A stretch of DNA of 64,000 nt. It comes from Rappaport israeli (GTDB lineage Bacteria; Pseudomonadota; Gammaproteobacteria; Cardiobacteriales; Cardiobacteriaceae). Made by a program: the position numbers and the translations under genes. Of the stretch, positions 55,998-64,000 are shown piece by piece. Below the pieces are notes generated by a model. The model did no database searches, had not been told where the DNA came from, and worked only from the letters and a program-made list of their open reading frames with translations. The stretch spans positions 1-64,000 of the forward strand of contig NZ_LXHZ01000026.1 of assembly GCF_001888055.1 (NCBI RefSeq), read 5' to 3'. Position 1 is the stretch's first letter. Every line of letters starts with the position of its first letter.

Positions 55998-57135
55998 ATG
56001 ACGATAAATTGGCGTAAAGGAGTTGGCATTTTAACGAGCATTTATGTCTCTCGTATGCTCGGCATGTTTATGGTGTTTCCAATTTTTAGTTTATATGCCA
56101 ACCAGTTAGAGGGTGCGACACCTAAAATGGTTGGTTTGGCTTTGGGAATCTATGGACTAACTCAAGGGCTGTTGCAAATCCCTTTTGGACTGCTTTCTGA
56201 TTATGTGGAGCGCAAAATTGTTATTGCAGGCGGTCTGATTTTGTTTGTGGTGGGAAGTTTGATTGCAGCAATGGCAGATTCAATCGCAATGATGATTATA
56301 GGTCGTGCAATTCAGGGAATGGGCGCCATTTCTTCAGTTACGCTGGCTTACACCACTGATATTACCCCTGAAAATAAGCGGGGAAAGGTGATGGCGATTA
56401 TTGGAGGAAGTATTGGTTTATCGTTTGTTTTGTCTCTTATTTTAGGGCCTATCCTAGCGCAGGTCTTTGGTGTGCGTGAGTTGTTTTTTATGATTGCGTT
56501 AATGGCGGCTTCAGCATTTATCGCCAGCTTGTTCTTGCCAAGAACCGCAACACCTTTACCAACAGAACCTTCAATGGGGCAGTATGACAAGATTGCGCTT
56601 TGGCAGGCGAGTGGGGCAATTTTTATGACGCATGCGTTATTTACCGCCAGTTTTGTGGTTTTACCTATTTTATTGCAGGCGTTTTTGGTGGATAAAAGTG
56701 CTCAATGGTGGATTTATTTGCCCGCGAATTTATTGGCATTAGCTTTGATGCGCTATAAGGCAATCCCCCATCCGCTTAATTTTGGCATGAGTTTTATGCT
56801 CTTAGCATTAGGGCTAGGGGCAATGTCATTATTATCATCTTTTTGGGGCGTGTTTATCGCGATTAGTTTATTTTTTTATTGCTTTTTATCGTCTTGAAAC
56901 GGGTTTGCCGCATTGGGTGGCAAATGTTGCTGACCCACAGGCACGTGGCAAGGCAATGGGCATTTATTCTACATCGCAGTTTTTTGGCAGCTTTGCAGGT
57001 GGGGTATTAGGCGGTTGGCTCTGGGCGCATCTGCAAAATACGCAAAATCTATTTATGATTTTATTATTATTAGCTTCAATTGCTGGATTTATATTGCTAG
57101 CAATTGGGCGCAAACATGCACTTAGCGTGCATTAA
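55998..57135 (+). CDS. MFS transporter (YajR-like, without YAM domain), one frameshift
   Basis: About 380 residues, 12 membrane helices. VSRMLGMFMVFPIFSLYANQ, GIYGLTQGLLQIPFGLLSDY, VERKIVIAGGLILF (motif A) and MGAISSVTLAYTTDITPENK RGKVMAI-like segments match YajR drug-efflux-like proteins. In a T7 run (56871-56877) one T too many ends the first frame; the other gives IAFYRLETGLPHWVANVADP then GKAMGIYSTSQFFGSFAGGV. It lacks the C-terminal YAM domain of E. coli YajR. The substrate is unknown. It lies 7 bp after ilvE. Confidence 0.85.
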
Positions 57136-57166
57136 TTTGGTTATTGATTTTAAATGAGGAGAGTTT

Positions 57167-57736
57167 ATGGCAGGTGTTAATAAAGTGATTATTGTGGGCA
57201 ATTTAGGTGCTGACCCTGATATGCGTTATATGCCTAATGGGGAAGCAGTTGTTAACATTAGTGTCGCTACCTCAGAAACGTGGAATGATAAACATACTGG
57301 CGAAAAACGTGAAAAAACAGAGTGGCATCGCATTGTGGCCTTTCGTCGTTTAGGCGAGATTATTGGTCAATATTGTAAAAAAGGCTCAAAAATTTATGTA
57401 GAAGGGCGTTTGCAAACACGCAAATGGCAAAATAAAGAGGGCGTTGACCAGTACACGACAGAAATTATTGCTGACCAAATTCAAATGCTCGATTCACGCA
57501 GTGGCGGCTCGAGTGATTTTTCGCAAGAATCTAACTATGGGGGCAATAATCGAAAAAGTTCAAATCCCTCTGCTAGGGCGCCTCAACAAGACTACGCGCC
57601 GTCTGATTATGCTCCAAACGCCCCTACATCTAGCAGCTCTCAAAGACAAAATAACCCTGCACCGATACAACCACAAAATCATTTTATTTCTGGCCCTGAT
57701 AGTGATGGGTTTGATGATGAAGATATTCCATTTTAA
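57167..57736 (+). CDS. ssb: single-stranded DNA-binding protein
   Basis: 189 residues. OB fold at 1-112: [81 protein letters not shown] flexible Gln/Ser/Pro-rich linker (113-180) ends in the acidic tip [10 protein letters not shown], which docks on repair and replication partners. RBS GAGGAG is present. Confidence 0.97.
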   Translation: MAGVNKVIIVGNLGADPDMRYMPNGEAVVNISVATSETWNDKHTGEKREKTEWHRIVAFRRLGEIIGQYCKKGSKIYVEGRLQTRKWQNKEGVDQYTTEIIADQIQMLDSRSGGSSDFSQESNYGGNNRKSSNPSARAPQQDYAPSDYAPNAPTSSSSQRQNNPAPIQPQNHFISGPDSDGFDDEDIPF

Positions 57737-57739
57737 GGC

Positions 57740-57827
57740 GTGAGTGTTTGCTGCGGCTAACGCTATCCATGCGATTAACGATATAAATAATATCATGGTG
57801 TGAGTGTTGGTTGCGGCTAACATTATC
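57740..57827 (+). repeat. pair of 28-bp direct repeats upstream of sitA
   Basis: Copies at 57740-57767 and 57800-57827 share GTGAGTGTT, TGCGGCTAAC and TATC, with 4 mismatches in 28, exactly 60 bp apart. Between them lies a palindrome GATAT-AAATA-ATATC (about 57780-57794). Placement between ssb and the metal importer suggests operator sites or a duplicated terminator-like element. No function can be read directly. Confidence 0.55.
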
Positions 57828-57895
57828 TTAACTTAAATGGTAATTATTTTTATTTATAATCTTCGTTCCTTTAAAGTTATACATTTGGAGTAAAA

Positions 57896-58795
57896 ATGAA
57901 AAAAATATGGTTACAAAGTGCGGTATTAGCGTTGGGTTGTGTATGGTCAATGCAACAAACTTGGGCGGCGGATAAATTTAAAGTTGTTACAACGTTTACT
58001 GTCATTGCAGATATTGCACAAAATGTTGCTGGTGAGGCAGCGGAGGTGGTTTCAATTACTAAACCAGGGGCAGAAATTCATGATTATGAACCAACGCCTA
58101 AAGATTTGGTAAAAGCGCAAGATGCAGATTTGGTATTGTGGAATGGTTTGAACTTAGAGCGTTGGTTTGAAAAGTTTTTTGCTAATGTGAAAGAGGTTCC
58201 TGTTGCAGTTGTAACAAAGGGGATTGAGCCTATTTCTATTTATGGTGGGGAGTATGATGGCAAGCCCAATCCTCATGCGTGGATGTCGGTTAATAATGCT
58301 TTGATTTATGTCGATAATATCCGTGATGCGTTGGTTGCTCATGATAAAGAGCATAGTGAAATTTATCGCCAAAATGCTCAGGCGTATAAAGAAAAATTAG
58401 CGTCTATGCAAGAGAAAATTGTTCAAGCTTTATCTGATATTCCCGAAGAAAAGCGTTGGTTGGTTACAAGTGAAGGAGCCTTTAGCTACTTAGCGCGTGA
58501 TATGGGCTTTAAAGAGGCGTATTTGTGGCCAATTAATGCCGAACAACAAGGCACGCCACAGCAAGTTAAGGCGCTCATTGATTTGATGCGCACGAATAAT
58601 ATCGGTGTGGTGTTTAGTGAGAGTACGGTTTCTGATAAGCCTGCTAAACAGGTAGCAAAAGAGACAGGGGCGCATTATGGTGGGGTGTTGTATGTGGATT
58701 CTTTATCACAAGCAGATGGCCCTGTGCCAACCTATTTAGATTTGCTTAATGTTACAACGCAAACAATTTTGCAAGCCTTTAAGGATGCTCAATAG
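57896..58795 (+). CDS. sitA: manganese/iron ABC transporter binding protein SitA
   Basis: 299 residues, cluster A-I metal-binding protein. The signal peptide ends near QQTWA. Metal ligands: His62 (GAEIHDYEPTP), His127 (PNPHAWMS), a Glu in VTSEGAFSYLARDMG and an Asp in LYVDSLSQADGPVPTYLDL. The absence of a His-rich loop argues against ZnuA and for Mn/Fe. First of a four-gene operon; RBS TGGAG before the ATG. Confidence 0.9.
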   Translation: MKKIWLQSAVLALGCVWSMQQTWAADKFKVVTTFTVIADIAQNVAGEAAEVVSITKPGAEIHDYEPTPKDLVKAQDADLVLWNGLNLERWFEKFFANVKEVPVAVVTKGIEPISIYGGEYDGKPNPHAWMSVNNALIYVDNIRDALVAHDKEHSEIYRQNAQAYKEKLASMQEKIVQALSDIPEEKRWLVTSEGAFSYLARDMGFKEAYLWPINAEQQGTPQQVKALIDLMRTNNIGVVFSESTVSDKPAKQVAKETGAHYGGVLYVDSLSQADGPVPTYLDLLNVTTQTILQAFKDAQ

Positions 58796-59652
58796 ATGAT
58801 TTCCCTGACGGTGTCGGATGTGGGAGTTACTTATCCCAATGGGCATCAGGCGATTTATGAGGTGTCGTTTGCGCTTGAGGCGGGTATGACGTGCGCGTTG
58901 GTGGGCGCAAACGGCAGTGGAAAATCTACTTTATTTAATGCCATCATGGGGATAGTAAAGCCTCAGTCAGGAGAAGTGCGGATTAATGGGCTGAAGGTTG
59001 CTTCGGCATTAAAGCAAAATGCGATTGCCTATGTACCGCAAACAGAGCAAATTGATTGGCATTTCCCTATTTTAGTCAAAGATGTGGTGATGCTTGGGCG
59101 CTATGGGTATATGAATTTTATGCGCCGTCCTCGGGCAAGTGATGAGGAAAAAGTCTGGGCGGCGATGCAACGATTGGGAATTGCAGCGCTGGCTAATCGG
59201 CAGATTGGGGAGCTTTCTGGTGGGCAAAAAAAACGCGTGTTTTTAGCACGTGCGCTAGCGCAAGAAAGTCGAGTGATTTTATTGGATGAACCTTTACAGG
59301 CGTGGATATTAAAACAGAGCAGGCGGTGATGGATTTGCTGGTTTCTTTGCGCGCTGAGGGTTATTTAATGTTGGTTTCTTCACATAATTTAGGCGCAATT
59401 GCGCAATATTGTAATCAGGTGGTGTTGCTTAATCGGACTGTGATTGCAAGTGGCGCGACGCAGGCAGTTTATACGCGTGAGAATTTAGAAAAAACTTTTG
59501 GTGGATTATTGAAGAATTTTAGTGTGGTTAATAAACAAGCACCAGATGATTTGCTCACGATTATAACGGATGATGAACATCCAGTGGTGTTTTGTCGTGA
59601 AGGGCGCTTATCCAGTTTGTATTGTTCGCACAAAGATTGTGATTGCAGATGA
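58796..59652 (+). CDS. sitB: manganese/iron ABC transporter ATPase SitB, one frameshift
   Basis: Walker [30 protein letters not shown], signature [20 protein letters not shown], Walker B VILLDEP. At CCTTTACAGG (59291-59300) a T is missing; restoring it gives [20 protein letters not shown] and the switch [12 protein letters not shown]. The restored length is 285 residues. The C-terminal KDCDCR is unusual: a Cys-His tail (YCSHKDCDC) that could bind metal. It starts directly after the sitA stop. Confidence 0.9.
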
Positions 59653-60502
59653 TGGCGCTACTTGTTGAACCTTTTTTATACGACTACATGATAAAAGCGC
59701 TGGTGGTGGCGGCTTTTGTGGGCAGTGTTTGTGCGCTGTTGTCGGTTTTTTTAATGTTAAAAGGGTGGTCTTTAATTGGCGATGCGTTGTCACATTCGGT
59801 CGTCCCTGGCGTTGCAGTGGCTTATATTTTAGGTTGGCCTTATGCTGTCGGGGCGTTTATTACAGGGATTTTGGCGACTATGGCGATACTTTTATTGCGC
59901 CAACTTTGTTTTTTGCGCCAAGATGCGATTATTGGATTGGTTTTTACGTCTTTTTTTGCGTTGGGTTTGTTAATAATTTCGCTCTTTCCAACTTCTATTA
60001 GTTTGCAAGCGGTTATTTATGGCAATATTTTAGCGATTGCTGAGCGCGATTTTCAGCAGATGTTGGGGATTTTGCTGTTGGCGTTGCTGGTGATTATCTT
60101 TAAATGGCGAGATTTAATGTTGCTGTTTTTTGACCAAATACAAGCGGTTGCAAGTGGTGTGTCGGTTAGATGGTTGCAGGTGTTATTTTTTATGTTGGTG
60201 AGCGCGGCGGTGGTAGCGGCTTTGCAGGTGGTTGGCGCAATTTTGGTTGTAGCGCTTTTAATTACACCAGGGGCGACGGCTTTTTTGTTGGCAAAACGCT
60301 TTGGTGTGGTGCTTTTTATTGCTTTGAGTATTGGATTATTCAGTAGCGTATTAGGCGTTTATCTGAGCTATTTTATGGATGCGGTAACGGGGACGGTCAT
60401 TGTATTACTGCAGGCGCTGGTGTTTATGTTGGCGTTTGTATTTGCACCAGAAAAAGGTTTGCTGGTGCGGATGCGTAAAGCAACTTTGGCTAAGCGGTTG
60501 TT

Positions 60503-60506
<4 letters not shown>
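59649..60506 (+). CDS. sitC: manganese/iron ABC transporter permease SitC
   Basis: 285 residues, about eight membrane helices. VCALLSVFLMLKGWSLIGDA, LSHSVVPGVAVAYILGWPYA is the ABC-3 family motif; LQVVGAILVVALLITPGATA is the second. ATG 59649 or 59652 overlaps the sitB stop. It forms a heterodimer with SitD. Confidence 0.92.
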
Positions 60507-62725
<2,219 letters not shown>

Positions 62726-62766
62726 CGCCTATTAGCGCCATTGTGCTGTAGTGCTAATAGATAGAT

Positions 62767-62792
62767 AAGGCAACCTATGCGGTTGCCTTTTT
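62767..62792 (+). terminator. intrinsic terminator of argG
   Basis: GGCAACC (62767-62773) and GGTTGCC (62779-62785), loop TATGC, then TTTTT. Confidence 0.92.
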
Positions 62793-62793
62793 A

Positions 62794-63018
62794 TTAGGGC
62801 ATATTAGGGAAAGGAATATTAGCAGACGGTGCGGAATTTTGTTTATGGGCTTGTTCTTTTAAATAATCTTCTGCAATCGCTGTTTGCTGTGCGCCAAAGA
62901 CACCTCGCCAGCTGTCCCGATGACTTATAAAAGCCCCGCCAATTTCCCGCGCTTCATTGCCATAAAAAGAGGCGATAAATTGCGCGGGATTTTGGTGATT
63001 ATAACGGCGTTGGTGCAA
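62794..63018 (-). pseudogene. C-terminal remnant of a transferrin/factor-H-binding-like surface lipoprotein
   Basis: The 74-residue frame contains NPAQFIASFYGNEAREIGGA, FISHRDSWRGVFGAQQTA. The succession 'FYG-x-x-A-x-E-x-GG-x-F' and 'GVFGA-x' is the closing part of the C-terminal beta barrel of TbpB, HpuA, FHbp and related Slam-exported lipoproteins. All such proteins are hundreds of residues with a lipobox; here nothing upstream continues the barrel: the next frames contain stops and then the clpA terminator. A proline-rich tail (PSANIPFPNMP) follows the barrel end. Likely a degraded gene. Confidence 0.5.
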
Positions 63019-63063
63019 TTAACGCGTAATGAAACCATGTATTTTATTGAGCCAGCTTAGGTA

Positions 63064-63096
63064 TAAAAAAGCCGTGAAATGTGTTCACGGCTTTTG
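63064..63096 (-). terminator. intrinsic terminator of clpA
   Basis: GCCGTGAA (63071-63078) and TTCACGGC (63084-63091), loop ATGTG; T-rich on the minus-strand side (TTTTTT) and CTTTT on the other. About 100 bp beyond the clpA stop. Confidence 0.88.
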
Positions 63097-63197
63097 ATAG
63101 GTTGCATTTGACTTATCCTAAAAACGATTAACTTTCAAACTGATTTGCAATGTTAAAGAGGCTTTTTTGTCTGAAGGTTGCGTTTTTTCTTGAGCTA

Positions 63198-64000
63198 TTA
63201 ATCATTAGTCGGCAGTAGGTTGTTTTGCGGGGTGTCTTGAGTTTGATAGGTTAAAACCAATTTATCATCTTTAACCTCAATGAGTACATGCCCACCCTTG
63301 TCTGCCAAAGCGCCAAAGAGCAATTGCTCGGCAAGAGGTTGTTTGATGTGTTGTTGAATGAGCCTTGCCATGGGACGTGCACCCATTTTGGGGTCATAAC
63401 CATTGTCGCTAAGCCATGTTCTGGCTTGTGGGCTTAGGCTGATGGTAACGTTTTTATCTTCTAATTGTTGCTCCAATTCAATGATAAATTTATCCACTAC
63501 ATGGGCAATGGTGCGCTCATCTAATGGCGAGAAGGCGATAATGGCATCTAAGCGGTTACGAAACTCTGGCGTAAAATAGCGCTTAATGGCGTTATCGGAT
63601 TGCATTTTGGCAGCATCTTTGCTGTGAGCTTTAGCAAAACCGATACGGTTTTTATCCATTTCAAAAGCGCCAATATTACTGGTGAGCACGATGATAAGGT
63701 TGCGACAGTTAATTTCGCGCCCGTTGGCATCAGTGAGTTTTCCGTTGTCCATTACTTGTAGAAGAACGTTCATAATATCTGGATGAGCTTTTTCGATTTC
63801 ATCTAAAAGCAATACGGCGTGTGGGTATTTGAGGATTTTTTCGCTTAATAAGCCTGTTTGTTCAAAGCCAACGTAACCTGGAGGTGCGCCAATTAATCTG
63901 GAAACGCTATGAGCTTCCATATATTCAGACATATCAAAGCGCAATAATTCAATTCCTAAAACGTGCGCTAATTGGCGACATACTTCGGTTTTGCCTACAC
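63198..64000 (-). CDS. clpA: ATP-dependent Clp protease ATPase ClpA, 3' part
   Basis: The gene enters from beyond the right end; only the second AAA+ domain is present (about 267 residues). The visible edge VGKTEVCRQLAHVLGIELLR is the D2 Walker A end; then MSEYMEAHSVSRLIGAPPGY, VGFEQTGLLSEKILKYPHAV, Walker B LLLDEIEKAHPDIMNVLLQV, sensor LTSNIGAFEMDK, FTPEFRNRLDAIIAFSPL and the GARPMARLIQQHIK sensor 2. GFEQ-x-GLL and the lack of a ClpB-type middle region in view favour ClpA. It delivers proteins to ClpP. The C-terminal tail is slightly longer than in E. coli. Confidence 0.92.
   Translation of the reverse strand, partial: VGKTEVCRQLAHVLGIELLRFDMSEYMEAHSVSRLIGAPPGYVGFEQTGLLSEKILKYPHAVLLLDEIEKAHPDIMNVLLQVMDNGKLTDANGREINCRNLIIVLTSNIGAFEMDKNRIGFAKAHSKDAAKMQSDNAIKRYFTPEFRNRLDAIIAFSPLDERTIAHVVDKFIIELEQQLEDKNVTISLSPQARTWLSDNGYDPKMGARPMARLIQQHIKQPLAEQLLFGALADKGGHVLIEVKDDKLVLTYQTQDTPQNNLLPTND

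Noticed and set aside
57914-57924. Pasteurellaceae-like uptake sequence AAGTGCGGT
   Set aside because: I noticed only this one exact copy, inside sitA; true uptake sequences recur about once per kilobase.

Overview
This window is a bacterial chromosome segment, almost certainly from a host-associated gammaproteobacterium. Core operons follow the gammaproteobacterial layout: mlaFEDCB-ibaG-murA, petABC-sspAB, and bamA-ompH-lpxD-fabZ-lpxA-lpxB-rnhB-dnaE. A thioredoxin-MsrA-MsrB fusion of the Neisseria PilB type, SitABCD and a transferrin/factor-H-binding-like lipoprotein remnant suggest a mucosal lifestyle. The Cardiobacteriales would fit, but I cannot fix the genus from sequence alone. I saw no rRNA, tRNA or CRISPR.

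Layout. 1-3.0 kb is a gene-poor accessory patch. It holds a PH-like gene with an internal amber codon, S24-repressor and prohead-protease prophage remnants around an IS256-type transposase fragment, and decayed small genes that look like an orphan toxin/immunity cassette. 3.0-17.5 kb carries a DUF903 lipoprotein, metF, murJ, tamA-tamB, an EVE-domain gene, the Mla phospholipid-transport operon, ibaG, murA and a Nif3 family gene. 17.5-21.4 kb is the cytochrome bc1 operon and sspAB. 21.4-33.6 kb is the bamA-lpx-dnaE cluster and msrAB. 33.7-41.1 kb has a YrdC-like gene and a BCCT transporter (minus strand), then yccA and the Pqi intermembrane-transport operon. 41.2-53.4 kb is mostly minus strand: dld, rdgB, rph, a thioredoxin-like gene, metNIQ, a MalY-type lyase, acpS, a TPP-riboswitch-controlled thiBPQ operon and a yagU-like gene. 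53.4-64 kb has metK behind a structured leader with a cysteine-rich short ORF, ilvE, an MFS transporter, ssb, sitABCD, argG, a lipoprotein remnant and the 3' part of clpA.

The genes form a strong envelope-biogenesis theme: MurJ and MurA for peptidoglycan, Lpx for lipid A, BamA and TamAB for outer-membrane proteins, Mla and Pqi for lipid transport. A second theme is sulfur and methionine metabolism: MetF, MetK, MetNIQ, the MalY-like lyase and MsrAB.

The main caveat is quality. Sixteen conserved genes, many of them essential, carry about 22 single-base frameshifts, mostly in or beside homopolymers. I read these as consensus-sequence errors rather than gene decay, and I annotate each such gene over its whole span with the break noted. 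The decay in the first 3 kb and at 62.8-63.0 kb is different in kind (truncations, in-frame stops) and is probably real.
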